DNA of 64,000 bases, taken from contig OZ345354.1 in NCBI GenBank assembly GCA_977006965.1, positions 1,798,001 to 1,862,000 of the forward strand. Reading direction: 5' to 3'. The notes beneath the pieces were generated by a model. The model made no database searches. It worked only from the letters and a program-made list of their open reading frames with translations, and had not been told where the DNA came from. The translations under genes were made by a program, and so were the position numbers. Below are positions 30,822 through 42,803 of the stretch, piece by piece. Numbering within the stretch: position 1 is the first letter of the stretch; the number at the start of each line of letters is the position of its first letter. Origin of the DNA: Phymatolithon calcareum. Taxonomy: Eukaryota > Rhodophyta > Florideophyceae > Hapalidiales.

Positions 30822-31340
30822 GGCAGGAGAAAGATAAATTTACCATGCACATATGAAGTCGGTTCTCAGAAGTTAGGTCGTATTTTGTCAATATACCGTC
30901 TGCTAGCGTGAAGTAATGAGATTTGATGATACTTAGGCGAGAATTGAGTGTTCTCGGCTGATAGTGCAAGGCAATGCATCGCGAGCCCTTAAGGCCAAAA
31001 TCGAGGCATAACTTGCCCACGTCTTTTCTCCAGCTTTTGCCAATGATCACGACACACCAAGTAGCGTGCGCATTCGTATCACCGGAGTTAACGGCGGCGC
31101 CGGCGAATGTGCCTGTATCCCGCGGCTCTACACTCGTCCTCTTAGGGCTGGGGGAATCTCCGGTCCGCAGTACGATAGCACGCGTCACAAATGTCAGGTT
31201 CGCCGTAGTCAATGAATTCGCCCCCTGCATGAGTAATTCCCTCTTCTTTCTTTTGTTGCAATTTGCACGCTCCATGATGCCCTCCATTGTGTTTAACTAC
31301 TGTACTGACTAATCCATATATTGTTCCGTTTGAGCCACCT
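30822..31340. repeat. Downstream flank of truncated NLR, duplicate of 23380-23900
   Basis: Nearly identical to the flank of the intact NLR, with small indels (for example an extra G run near 31150). Similarity fades after TTGTTCCGTTTGAG. Confidence 0.85.
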
Positions 31341-31381
31341 AGCGCGTATGCAGTATACTGTAGTAATGTACATATCCGAAT

Positions 31382-32086
31382 GAGGAAATTCGCTAAATGG
31401 TTCGAAAAGGGGGGAAGCTCGGAAAACACACAGCCCTAACCAAAACTAATACTCACTCTATGAGCATCCTCGCGCACGTTTGCTAAGCTAAACGCACAAC
31501 GCTCCCGCACTAACCACTCTGAAATCATGGAAAAGAAAGAGCTCGGGCTAAAGGTGGGCGACTACTCTGGATAGAGCTTTGCGACGTTGTCGACATCGTG
31601 ATCTCGCCCAACCCGTCGATTGGCAAGGCGCACCTCGTGGCGAAGCGCAACAAGCAGCTCCTGACACTCATCTGTAGCCACCGCACAGCTTGCGCCGTCC
31701 GCGTGAACGTCCGTGCGCTGCCGAGCGTCGGCGGTGTCAGGATCACCAAGATTTCCGGACACAGCTGCGTTGGAGGAAATGAGGGCACGTCACTGCTCGT
31801 GCGGAAACACCGGCCACTTCTCCCAGATATGCGGCAGGCTGAAAATCCACAACCTTCTCGAGGCGAAGCGAAAACACATCGACAAAGCGGTTCAGTCCGT
31901 GATCATCGACCTCACCGCTTGCGATGACGGAGATGCTACTTGCGACGAGGTGCTCAAGCAGAGAGAGTAGCGCACTCACTAAAAATCTACTGTCCAAGAG
32001 TGTGCTCTGTGTAACTGATGAGTTTTGGTTAGAGGTGTATGTTTAGCGAACTTTCCCCCTTTTCAGGCCATTTAAAGAATTTCCTC
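31382..32086. mobile_element. Mutator-like non-autonomous TIR element (705 bp)
   Basis: The ends are terminal inverted repeats of about 65-70 bp, roughly 80% identical, both starting GAGGAAATTC and including an AAAAGGGGG run and CTAACCAAAACT. Flanking direct repeats of 10 bp, ATATCCGAAT (31372-31381) and ATATCAGAAT (32087-32096), differ at one base. Long TIRs with a 9-11-bp target duplication indicate the MULE superfamily. No transposase is present. The GC-richer interior has open frames, one with a CCHC-like knuckle, so it could be a captured gene fragment (Pack-MULE-like). Confidence 0.8.
31713..31970 (+). CDS. Fragment with CCHC-type zinc knuckle inside the TIR element
   Basis: An open frame of 85 codons containing CSCGNTGHFSQIC, a zinc-knuckle-like arrangement with one residue instead of two between the first cysteines. 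It is followed by a helical basic segment and an acidic tail (DLTACDDGDATCDE). The preceding 110 codons are open in another frame (31598-31760) and look protein-like (SIGKAHLVAKRNKQLL), which suggests a frameshifted fragment. Probably not a working gene. Confidence 0.35.
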   Translation: MRCRASAVSGSPRFPDTAALEEMRARHCSCGNTGHFSQICGRLKIHNLLEAKRKHIDKAVQSVIIDLTACDDGDATCDEVLKQRE

Positions 32087-32096
32087 ATATCAGAAT

Positions 32097-34552
32097 ACAA
32101 CAACTTATTCACATGAAATCATGCGAATGCGTTGTTATATGCTGCGGTATCCGAGCCTAGTGTCAGTGTCAGGCATTCAGTGAAGCAGGTCGGTTAGACC
32201 TTTCTAAGCCTAATTTCGCAGGGGAATGGCTAGTTAACTTGGCAGTGTATATGACTCAATGATCAGCCAGGGCAAAGGGCGTTTTTCCTAAGTTGGTCAG
32301 CGTGTGGTTCTTCCAGATATTGATGGATGATGAGGAAGGAAGGGCGGGAAGGAAGGCACAGCATTTTCCGGACATTCGATGGACGCTTGCACAGAGCACA
32401 GAGAAGTAATCTAGCCTACAGTGCGTGCGTGTCATGGAGTTCGTGTCCCACGATTACAGTTCCTACACAGTGTCTCGGTTGTACAGTAGTTTATTCGCTC
32501 CAGTATTCCCCTGTACAGTTTTAGTAGAATGGAGGAAGGTTGGGAATAGGAAGAAAAGCAGAAGACTTTCCTTCCTTCCTTCCGTTCCATCAATGTATGG
32601 CATTGCCCATCTTTGTTTTTGGGTATCGTGTTCTGAGCCAGTACCTTCTGCACTGTACAATACAGTACAGCTGTACTAGTATTAGTTTATTCTTACTGAT
32701 ACAGCTGATGCAGCTGATTGTACAATGTATGGTTATGGTGTTATGGAAGTACTGTACCTGCACCCCCCCGGCGTGACGGAAAGAGGCAAATAACTAGCGG
32801 TGTATCGATTGTCAGTTGAAAATGTTGCAATGCGGTGATGACTTCTGTACCAGGGCGATGGTTATTGCGGCTGACGAGAAGCAACAGCGGTGATGCTCGT
32901 GAGCCGTTGTGCATGCAGTGGAAGGAAGATTGATGTGAATTTATGTGACAGCGGAACGCATCAAGTGCCAAGTGCGTCCACTAATTGGATGACTATGAGG
33001 AATGCGTAAAGTACAGTATTTTCGAATATTTTCGGTCAGTGCGTCCAAAACAAGAATATTTTAGTGGCGTTTCTTGCAATAATATAACTTTATGCAGTAC
33101 AGTACTACGGTACAGTATATGATATTTTATTGGTGTACGGACAGCACATGATGCATGTCTTGGGGAGAAGAGTTAGTAGTATGATACGATATTATAGTTG
33201 GAGTGCAAATTTATAAAAGTCATGATGGATGATGCACTGCAGTGCATGATTTGTAGATTTCGGATGCAGCTCAAAGTTTACGCAACGGCCTTCGTTGTGT
33301 ATCTTGGTGTGCGTCCGCCGCGGCAGATGAGCCCTTTCAATGTATCCTTTGTATTTGGGTTGATCGGAAGTATATGGCGCCACATACAGTGGTCAAAATA
33401 TGTGTCCAATAGTGTATTTACATCTGAACTGATGCAAAGAGCAGTTTTATGAAGTCGGTACACAATTATAGAAGGCGCATTGTGATAAATGCAGTACAGT
33501 ATGATACAGTACAGTAAAATAGGATTCAAGAGCACAACGTATGATACACGTTGTCCGTGGCGAAGGAAGTGAGTGCGTACGTTTGGCACGAGTGAGCGAG
33601 CACACACAGTGTTGTGCTCGCTGCGCCTCGTGGTTCGTGTGAGCACAGCGCCACATTGCGGGATTATTTTCTCCCTGCAACCGAGCATCCTCTCTGCTCC
33701 CTCCCGCCCTCCCTCCCTCCCTCCCTTGCTCCATCTCTACCGTCCTGTCGGATAATATCGCACAGACACGTCCACATGCTGTCCAACGAGCGTCGGACGG
33801 GCACATCCACTTTCCGCGTCTCCTCTAAACGTGCTGTTTCCCGGCTCGGGTTGGCGGCGTGCAGCCCACGAAGAAATAGTGGCGCTTCCTGTAATTGGTC
33901 GACATCGGGTGCAATAAAGCGTGGCAGGAATCTCCGCTATTCTCATGAGCTTAGTGTCTGCACGAGAGTGCGTAGTGGGTATGCAGGGGTGTGGGAGTGG
34001 CTGGAAGCGTCAACCCAAGGGTAAAACATGCGGGACGCACAATAGCAAATGTAGCGTTGCCAGAAGACGTTGCCAGAAGATTTCATCAGTTACATTTCCC
34101 AGACTCTCCTGCCTTCTGCCCGTCTGCCTGCCCGTCTGCCTGCCCCTGTGTGTGTGTGTGCGTGTCTCCCTCTGTCCTCTGTACAGTGGTGCACTGCCGT
34201 TGAAGAGGAGGAAATCACAGGATAAGCCTCTACAATTTTCATTAATTTACTGGCAATCGGAAGATGACATATGTTTTACAAAAATGTTGATTGATTTGCA
34301 GTTGCACACCACGTTTCAGTGCGTCAGGAGGCGGAGAGCAAAGTGCTCACAACTCGCGAGCCGTCAAAAAAAATTTCTGAAAACAATACTGTACTGTCGT
34401 TTCCCTTGCATACCCCGCCCACCTTTCAATTTTTTCACCAAATAAAGAACCGCGGCGATGACACAACCAGTTACGTTGCAGCGAGATCGACTGAGCATCG
34501 CCTGTCTGCGGGACAGAATGGATTTATGAAACAGAGCAGTTCCCTTCGATAA

Positions 34553-34583
<31 letters not shown>

Positions 34584-35999
34584 TCTCCAACGCGTGACTG
34601 TCCGTCTACTGCGTACAGATCAATAATCTCCTCACGTATGATACGACTTATTTTAATTAATATGGGAGACGCCTGACACCCCGATTCGGTGAACACACGC
34701 AGTACATTTCTATTGGTCATTGTATGATCGCACCCAATGATAGCGAAATGTTGAAGAATCTGGGAAAATCGCTTTGTTGTCGCAAAAATTTTGCCCAAAA
34801 TTATTTCAATTCCACTGCTTTTCTGATTTATGTGAAAAAATGATTGCTTGCGCAATCTGCATCTTGCAATTCTGTGCCGCGCGAACCCACGGTCAGGGCA
34901 GGGCAGGGCAGGGCGGGGCACATCTGCCGGTCACGCTTCAAAACGCTGATTTGATATAAATGCCACACGGCCGCTCATGCGCACACACGACTCAAATCAG
35001 AACAGCGTATGATGTGCGTGCAAATCGCCGTGTCGGTGATCACTATCACGGAGCACGAACTCACTGCTTCCGAGCACTCCATTTGATGCATGCAAGCACT
35101 TGCCATCAGTGTGTCCATTTTTCATACAGCACTCATTTTTCATACAGCACTCTTCGGAAGCCTCTCGTCACTTGCGTACTGTACAGCACAGAGGGCACGT
35201 TACCGTTTTTCGTCGCTTTGTAATATCGCTCACAATTTCCTTATTTCTTTGATGCTAGCTACACTAGTCCTCAAAACATCCCCTGCGCCACCACTGCAGT
35301 GTCTTCAACTGCTGACTGCCAAACTTGGGTTTGTGCTCCCCCTGTCGTTCCAAGGAGAGCAGGCAGGCAGTAACAGCATGCGCTACTCGGCAGTATCTAC
35401 AGTGATAGTGCGTCATCACCTTGTGCACAAATTATATTCCTGTCCTTGGGTGGAGCGGCGAAAATCATTTCGACGCCGCCAAAGTGGTCATCGTTTTCCT
35501 TCCCAACATTGCATCAAAGAGGGAGCCAACTTGAGTGCTCTTCGTAGTGTAGAGTACTATACTTCCGAGAAAAAGTTGACAACAGGGAATCCTATGCAAC
35601 GTTTGCTTTTCTTTAATGGACACGTCTATCGGTGATGATGATTACTATTATTATACAAGTAAAGTAAAGAATATACATGCCCACGAGTCTCACTATTCTT
35701 CACGACCCGGTCTTTCTGCCTTCTGTTTCTTTCACACACACTAGTCCACCACGACACGACACGGGAACACATGAGACCACGAACTTTCTACACAGCGACA
35801 CACGTCGCTCGGTCCACCTTACGCTGCATCTTCCGTTGACACCCGTGCAACTGTTAGGGAAAGAACTGTCTCGCGACACTCTTCAAACATTCGATTGACC
35901 ACAGGGGCAATGCCCTACAATGGTAGGGCATCTACCACGGGTAAACGCGGAATCAGGAAAGATGGAACTCGTTTTCCCAACAACCGAATGGATGATCTT
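32097..35999. other. Gene-poor region with TACAGTA/TACTGTA words and simple repeats
   Basis: No supported gene. It contains many TACAGTAC/GTACTGTA words (for example 32650-32670, 33090-33115, 33490-33515), a CCCTCC run at 33705-33725, CTGCCCGT repeats at 34120-34145, an (ATG)n run at 34552-34581 and GGGCA repeats at 34893-34920. Confidence 0.5.
34552..34581. repeat. (ATG)n microsatellite
   Basis: About ten uninterrupted ATG triplets. All nearby frames are short, so it is not part of a recognised coding region. Confidence 0.9.
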
Positions 36000-36638
36000 T
36001 CACAGCATGAGATGCGAAGTAGTCGGTGAACTACTCGGCGACGAATCCGCACAATGATCGGCCATGAAACTGGCAATAACAAGTTCATCCGAACTCCAAC
36101 TGTCGCCACGAGCGGCCCTTGCAATCATCGGCAACGCCACAAGTTGCACACGTGCACCCGTGACGGCATTGCGTTTATCACCTCGTGTGCGATGAACGTT
36201 GAGATGACGCATCATATTAAACTTCTTTGCAAAACTACGTCCACATCCCTTGTGCGTACATTTGAAGTCTTTTCGAAGTTCATGTTTGGCTGCAATGTGC
36301 TTCTTGAGATTTCCGTTCACCGTGAACGTCTGCCCGCACCCCGAATGCGAACAGAGGAAAATTCGCTTCCCCGCCGGACGACCCGGCATTAACGCCGGCA
36401 GTTTGAGCGACTCGCGGTCGTAGGCTGCCACGGCGTCGAAGGGCGACCGTGAGGCGGCGGCGGCGGCGACTGAGGAGGAGGGGGAGGAGGTGAAGGAGGG
36501 TAGCGTGTCCGGGGCGGAAAAGGAGGAGAGCGTGAGGTCGGAGGATGGGGTAGAGAAGGGAGCAAGTGTGTTGGGACGGGCGGCAAAGTCGTGTCCCGGT
36601 AAGAGCACTTGAGGAGGTGGGAGCCATAGTGTTGACAT
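36000..36638 (-). CDS. C2H2 zinc-finger protein (two fingers)
   Basis: A 212-aa protein from the ATG at 36638. The first half is low-complexity Ser/Pro/Ala. Two TFIIIA-type fingers follow: FLCSHSGCGQTF with a His pair four residues apart (C-x4-C-x12-H-x4-H) and FKCTHKGCGRSF with C-x4-C-x12-H-x3-H, linked by a short basic spacer. The C-terminus is Ser-rich. The four-residue gap between the cysteines and a GCG-F core are typical of TFIIIA/GLI/YY1-like fingers. Probably a nuclear DNA-binding regulator; the target is unknown. The antisense GC-rich frames are shadows of the Ser/Pro-rich coding part. Confidence 0.8.
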   Translation of the reverse strand: MSTLWLPPPQVLLPGHDFAARPNTLAPFSTPSSDLTLSSFSAPDTLPSFTSSPSSSVAAAAASRSPFDAVAAYDRESLKLPALMPGRPAGKRIFLCSHSGCGQTFTVNGNLKKHIAAKHELRKDFKCTHKGCGRSFAKKFNMMRHLNVHRTRGDKRNAVTGARVQLVALPMIARAARGDSWSSDELVIASFMADHCADSSPSSSPTTSHLML

Positions 36639-39600
36639 GGTGATGAAGCGTGTGGGTGAGTGTGTGCACCCGGTTGATGGATAGGGTTGATGTCGGTTAA
36701 GGGGCGGGGAGCGGAAGGGTTGGTGGGAGTGAGATGGGAGCGGGGGTTAGCACCTTGGTGGTAAAGTGGTGGAGGTGGTGCTGTGGCGGCGAGGTGATGA
36801 AGAGGAGCTGGTGCTGCAGATATGTAGGCAGATTGGAAAGCATACACTGGGCAAGATTGTGCTCTCGACTTTTTCACATAAAAATGGTCAGTTATTGGGC
36901 TGTACGCTGAGCCTATTGTTTCATAAAAAAATTCATATTTATGAACACGGCGCATATGGCGAGAAATGAGATTGGGGGGTGAAATTTGAGCCTGCGACCA
37001 ACTGTGTGGAGACGGCAAAAAGGATGAAAGAGGGTTGTTTTGTGGGTAATTATTTGTGAAAATATATGGGAAGTGCGCGCTACACTACACCACATGACGT
37101 GTGTTGGCAGCCTTTGTGCTCCCCTTCTTGCATGCGCAGAGAGGGCGAGACGTGTTGTGGCAAGCGAGATCGATGCACACAATCAGAAACTGGAAACTAT
37201 GACGATGCTCTATTGGAGCGCAAGAGTGTGTTGAATGTATTGGTTTGGATCACGGGGCTTATTTCGGATTGGTGATCCAGATGTTAAATTTATTTATAAA
37301 TCAGAACGAGATGATCTCGTCTGCAGATTATCCATCGAGAAGAAGTCACGCTCGATTGCATGAATCATTTTTTTAACCACTTCCAGTTCCACGATCCGTG
37401 TCACTCAGCCAACCACCACTGTGGTACGTACGTACTGTACTGCACGGCTATCATTGTCGGAGATTCATGTAAGCGCCTAGAGCTTTCAGACCTGCGCGAC
37501 TGTAGTACGTAAGCGGTGACGATCGCTCTCCGTCCGCAAGCCATTTCCGCTTGTCGAAGAAGAATCAGAGAAGAACAATATGATTGTCCTCTTGTTTCGA
37601 CCACCCCTCTGGGGACCCTCGCCAGTTCGGCTTCGCCGGACTGTGCCCCAGCTTGGCGAGCTCGAGCTTACCCGATTCCTATTGCTGTGTACCCGCTGAC
37701 TTAGTTGCACTACTGACAGGGGGCAGCTATCCAGTCATGTCCGTGCCTAGGCCCTGGGCCTCACTTCTCTCCCAAGGTGTCTCGCCCTCGCACGCGTCAT
37801 TGGTATTGCGTCCGCCCAAGCCGCTCTCCACAGTCATGAGTTCGCCTCTTCCACCTGCTAAGAAGGGGCCTTCTAGCCGTTTCCATGATTTCGGCCGTCT
37901 CGGTCACCTCACACGGGACTGGGGCCCATTCTTCACTGCTCATGCCGTGGTCTCGTTCAGGGCTCTCCATGTCTGCAAGTACCTTACTAGCCAGCAAGAT
38001 GCACAGTCCTCGGTGTGGACAAACAAGTTGCTTAATCTTCCGATACAGCTTTTGGAATATTCCATTGCCCCCGGGTCCTCCCTCGCTTACCCATCTCTTG
38101 GATGCTCTGGTCAATCGGTCATGTACCGCTAGATTAAAATAGACATCGCTTGGTCCCGTCGGTTCCCAAATTGGCTCAATCTCGTACCATTTGTCTACGC
38201 CATGAGCCTTCTTGAGTCCAAGGCTGCCGCCCTCCATAATATATATCAGAGCTAGCCCGTTTTGCTCGATCTCTTGGTCGCTCAGGCGTTCACTCTTCCT
38301 CTGTCCGACAGGGCGATCTTGAACAACTGTTATCCCGAAGATACCGTTCCAGATGCAGCTCCGTTGGGTTACGGTGTGCCCAACTATGATGTGTCCGCAG
38401 TAAGGGAGTACTGCTCTGTCCCCCACCTTCCACCGCTTCCTGCCGCCCAGCATCCGCGCGATAGTCTCAGCCAGCATTATGCTAGTGAGCTCAGACCCCC
38501 TCATTCCCTGTGAGGATATCAGCCTCTTCTCCCTCTCGGAGAACGACTGTAGGTTGTAGGAGCCCCTACCACTGTTCGTGATTGAGATTATAGCGTTGTC
38601 CAGGTCCCTCTGATCCTTGATTTCTCCGCCCTAGAACCACCACGGTGACCCGTACGTTGCGGTTTGCTTCATTAAGTTGTACATCTCAGCCGTGTAATCG
38701 TCACGCTTTCGACAGCCAAGATCCGTGACAGCCAAGACGTTTGCCATACACAGCTTCTCGCCGAATAGGTCCACCCCATGAATGAAGCCACTACCCGTGC
38801 CGCATGGGTTCGATCTTGACGTGGAGTGAGACAATCCCACGCCTTGTCACTCCGACGGATATCGTGGCGCCCCTACATTCACCGACCGTTGGTGGTAGGT
38901 CTCAACGTCCGGCCCCAGTGATGACAGGTGCTCTCTCGAACGGAGCGAACCTCACAGCCAGTTCTCTTAGCCTTAGGATCGCCTTTTCGGCCTCTCTCCG
39001 GTCCACCCGCTCACACCTAGCCAGCGTCTGCACCAACTCCCCTTTAAGTATGGCTAGTCTCTCAGAGTTCGCCATGGTCAAAGTGTATCCTTATGTGACG
39101 ATATCGTCATACTCGTATTCGGGTAGGAGGGTGCGCTTGTGCCCAATGTGGTTGTCTTCCCGCGCTTAGCTGTAAACCCCATAACCTTGCGGCCGATATA
39201 CCCGAGTGACTCGCGTGTTCTTGTGTGTGCTAATAATTGTAACAATAGGGTATGATATAACCTGACGCGGTCGTTCGGACCTGCAAGGAGTTCGTACAGT
39301 TGTCAGTAAACTTGCGTTTCTCTTACATTTTCGGTTTTCCGCGGTGTATGACAATCATGTCTAAATTTTAAGCTTTTTTAGGATTGCCCACCACTAGCCT
39401 CTCTTCGCCGAGAGACTGTCCAGCCTTGCGCGCCCACACACCGTAAGCACCCCAAAACCAAAGATAGAATATACCGGGAATGCTCATCCCGGCGAAACCC
39501 TTTTCACTCCAGTCTCGAAAAGTACCAGCCTAGTACCTGAGGTACAGTACTCTATTCTACTAGCTAGGTGTAGTGCTCGTTACTCCGGTTCAAGCTGTAC

Positions 39601-40897
39601 TGTAGACATTACTGTACGCAACAGTCACACTGTTGCATGATGTACAGTAGCAATCTCAGCTTAAATATGCATTGCATCTACATTCGATTGTGCTGTGGTC
39701 ACCTTCGATATGGTACTCCGGATAAAATCAAACCCAGCTCGCAGTCAAAACGCGCAATTCGCACATTTCTCCGCCGATAATCTATAGTCCAGTGATGTTA
39801 CTGTGTGCGCGACTTCCCAATGAAGGAACAGTATGGGTCCGTGGAAATGGCGCCGTCTTCTACGATTGTGCTCGGAAGATTCCGATCACCATCGTCATCC
39901 CTACATTACCTGTTCTGTACAGTACCGCAGCGCAGCGCAGACAGCAATGTTGGGAAACTGCTGCACTGGTCTGCAGGGGGAGTGTACCTTAATTTGAGCG
40001 GAGGAGCAGCACCGGATACGAGCTGCCTTGGGCCGCTACGTATCATAAATTATTAACAGCACAGTGCTCCCAAGTCAGGACCGCACAATCATTCATCAAG
40101 ATGATGCCTCTCCCACGCGCGGATGAAACGATCTCAGTTGTTCCAACGGAAGTGCCCAATTCATACATTGTTTGTATATTACGCGATAAAATTCAATGCA
40201 TCCCGCTTCCCGTACAACTGTTTCAACAGAATGCAATTATTGTAACAAAACCAAAACTGAACCACACCGTGCGCGTGGCTCTCGCAGGCTGTGTGGAAGG
40301 TTTCTTCGAGTTTCTGGTTTGCATCCAGACCCCCGCATTACAGTGCACACGGCACTTCGGCCAACTGGATCTGAAACAATCCGAAAATTTTCCCCATTTC
40401 TGCGCCGTGTTGTTGTATTCCTCCCCAGTGTTCTTCGCTCACTTTTATACGTCGTACATGCATTTGTCATAGGTCAGTGTATGGCGTATGTATTCCGGCA
40501 TTTACATAAGGTGCTTACAGAGTAATGCATGCAGTCGTAAACGTCTCATCCGGCTTACAAACTTAATCCAAGGCGAGGAGAGGACTAATTGGCTGAAACA
40601 CATATTTTTTTGAAACACGTAGAGAGTGTCTCCAAGATGCATAACGCAATCATAGCGACCACCTAAAAATAATAAATTTTTACTTTCACAGCATGCGTCT
40701 CTGAACACCAAAATATTGGCATGCTCGCTGCAGCGCAGAGCGGCAACCGGCGCCAATGCGCCCTCCACCGCACCAACAACGTCACCTGCCGGCGCTCCAC
40801 ACGTTCCCCGCCGTCCCACCACCACTTTCCGCCCTCTTTCTGAGAGAGGCATGTGCCCCCGCCGCACGACCACACAGCACCCGGTCACCTTCTTACC
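36639..40897. other. Gene-poor region; possible decayed coding remnant at 37560-39360
   Basis: No gene is supported with confidence. The minus strand at 38504-37797 is open for 235 codons, and a neighbouring minus frame (38840-38631) reads GVDLFGEKLCMANVLAVTDL. Further protein-like pieces lie in shifting minus frames up to about 39350. This could be the remains of one long gene or of a mobile element, but no family was recognised. Many TACTGTA words occur at 39540-39930. A plus frame at 40101-40472 (123 codons, ATG start) has no recognisable features. Confidence 0.35.
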
Positions 40898-42208
40898 ATG
40901 AGTCGGCGCAACCGGCGTGCCAGCACTAGCCGCCATGCCTCAGCCCATCAAACCCAGGGTGGCGACATGGACGAAGAGCAAGATCTGGCCTCCATGGCCA
41001 AACAGTTGAAGCGTATCGGTCTCGGCATTCGCGACGTTCGTCGCGACGGAAACTGTTTCTTTCGCGCCGTCTCTGACCAACTCTACGGCACCGAGAGCCA
41101 TCACGCGTATCTGCGTCAGTGTGCATGTGGTTTCATGCAGCGTAATGAAGAGTTACTGGCGCCTTTTCTGGATGACGAGAATCAAAGTTTTCAGCAATAT
41201 GTCGAACACATGCGCGGCGATGGTATTTGGGCCGGCAACATTGAAATTCATGCCATCTCCCAGGTATTTGGGGTGAATATCAGAATTCATCAAAGTTCAA
41301 AGCCGAGTTACGATCTCCGGAACTGGGAAAATCCTGATGCACGTCCCATTCATCTGTTTTATCATTTTGGAGAACATTATGCTTCTGTTCGACCGTTGCA
41401 TCAACTGCATGTTGACACACCTGCTGAACATGATCCACTTCCGACTGATGGCAACTCTTCTGATGATGCTACCGACGATGCGACTCAGCAACGACGTCCA
41501 AAACGCGTCTTGGAGGATGTGAACACCATCTGGGAACAGCTCGACGGCGCTGCCGGTGATGTTCAGCAATTAATCTTGCATGCCGAGGCTGCAGCTCAGT
41601 ATTTTCGCCGTCCCTTGGCGGAAGAATCCGGACTAGACTCGCCGAGTATCGAGATGGTTAGGGAATTGGAAGGCGAAGTGCGACTGGCCAGCGATATCCT
41701 AGTGGAAGTACAGAATCGTATAACATCTTGGCGTGGAGCGCATGCTGCACGTTCGGAACATCGGGAACAAAATGGGTCAGTCACTGACGATGACGATGAC
41801 AATCAGAGTTCCACCTCCGATGCTTCCAGTGATTATGAGTCCTGTTCGGATGGAGGGTGGGATAGTGATTCCGCCTCACATGCTTACGATCGTGTCGTCC
41901 GTCGCGAGCGAAGGTATTTATTCGAAGCTCTTGATGAGGCGGAGGCGGCTATTATAGGTGTGATGAAAAAAGCAACCGATCTAAGGGCGGTAAGGAATGG
42001 TAGGGGAAAAAATCGTCATCTCTCTAAGAAGAAGCAACAGGAAGAGAGGAGGAAACATAGAAAGACCAGACGCAGACAGGAGCAAGAAGGGAAGGCGAAA
42101 CATGCCACGGCCCTTCCCGAAAGGAAGGCGAAACAAGCCACGGGAAGGAACGGAGGTGCGGGATACTCTATTGGTTTTTGGGGAGTACACCATGAAGTTT
42201 ATATTTGA
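40898..42208 (+). CDS. OTU-family deubiquitinase (OTUD3-like)
   Basis: A 436-aa protein. I start at the ATG at 40898 because the longer frame upstream has only a GTG. The OTU domain spans about residues 35-170: the catalytic DGNCFFRAVSDQLYG motif (D50, C53), the conserved EIHAISQVFGVNIRI block, and the terminal H160-Y161 (FGEHYASVR) with the general-base histidine. Family members hydrolyse ubiquitin isopeptide bonds. The rest is acidic, with a Ser/Asp-rich stretch at about 300-340, then a very basic Lys/Arg-rich tail that may be a nuclear or nucleolar signal. The domain sits at the N-terminus as in OTUD3. No intron is needed. Confidence 0.9.
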   Translation: MSRRNRRASTSRHASAHQTQGGDMDEEQDLASMAKQLKRIGLGIRDVRRDGNCFFRAVSDQLYGTESHHAYLRQCACGFMQRNEELLAPFLDDENQSFQQYVEHMRGDGIWAGNIEIHAISQVFGVNIRIHQSSKPSYDLRNWENPDARPIHLFYHFGEHYASVRPLHQLHVDTPAEHDPLPTDGNSSDDATDDATQQRRPKRVLEDVNTIWEQLDGAAGDVQQLILHAEAAAQYFRRPLAEESGLDSPSIEMVRELEGEVRLASDILVEVQNRITSWRGAHAARSEHREQNGSVTDDDDDNQSSTSDASSDYESCSDGGWDSDSASHAYDRVVRRERRYLFEALDEAEAAIIGVMKKATDLRAVRNGRGKNRHLSKKKQQEERRKHRKTRRRQEQEGKAKHATALPERKAKQATGRNGGAGYSIGFWGVHHEVYI

Positions 42209-42533
42209 ATTATTTTCCCTGCCCCGGATTTTGTCCTCCCCTCTAGCAGCTTTAGTAGGTAGATTTTGTAGCTTCGCTTTTTTACATGGACATAGAGATG
42301 AGTATGATTTTATTGAAGAATATACAGTGGGGGCTTCTAAACCCTTCCAAGCGGAACTTCTACATTGTTTCTTAGTAACTAAATGGCGTGACAAAGCACC
42401 GAGGCGTCTTTAGGAGTTAAATGCCGTGTCCCTCCGAAACAATTGAACCAATGATCCCTCTTCGTAAATCAGAGAAGTTCTGAGTGGACTTTCCTCTCGT
42501 AATAGCGAAGGTGAGAGATACTAGATTACTGAA
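42209..42533. other. Spacer left of copia element
   Basis: No gene seen. The last five bases before the element (CTGAA, 42529-42533) are the left target-site duplication. Confidence 0.6.
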
Positions 42534-42643
42534 TGTTATGATTCACATCATACCCTAAATGCAACCGCTGGAACGACGGTGCCAGCAGATACATAATCGT
42601 AGCTTGCAGTAACAGTAAAGAGGTAAGAGACCTAGTGATCACA
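42534..42643 (+). repeat. Copia 5' LTR (110 bp)
   Basis: Identical in sequence to the 3' LTR, except that 49 bp found in the 3' LTR are missing just after the first 17 bases. The missing part lies between direct repeats of TTAT(G/A)ATTCACATCA, so a repeat-mediated deletion here, or a duplication in the other LTR, explains the difference. Confidence 0.9.
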
Positions 42644-42668
42644 GGTTATGGGACCCATTTACGCTACC
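42644..42668 (+). promoter_or_regulatory. Primer-binding site, half-tRNA-iMet type
   Basis: GGTTATGGGACCCA directly abuts the 5' LTR. GGTTATGGG is complementary to the CCCAUAACC anticodon loop/stem of eukaryotic initiator tRNA, and ACGCT-CC further on fits the D-arm side. Drosophila copia uses this internal (half-tRNA) priming instead of the tRNA 3' end. Confidence 0.75.
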
Positions 42669-42803
42669 TGCGCACGAACTCTTCATTAGCTTCCACCTTT
42701 CCCCCAACGCATCCCTCGCACAACCAAAACATCCAAACAGCACACACACATCGCACTCTAGCCCCTGAGCAGACCCTGCCCAAACGACCAAGCCCCCAGC
42801 ACG

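Noticed and set aside
36389-37018. Pro/Ser-rich frame overlapping the zinc-finger gene in another frame
   Set aside because: Low-complexity by-product of GC-rich Ser/Pro coding; no domain, and the zinc-finger frame explains the region.
37584-38132. Plus-strand frame of 182 codons
   Set aside because: No recognisable motif. Minus frames in the same stretch look more protein-like, and all are interrupted, so I list the region only as a possible remnant.
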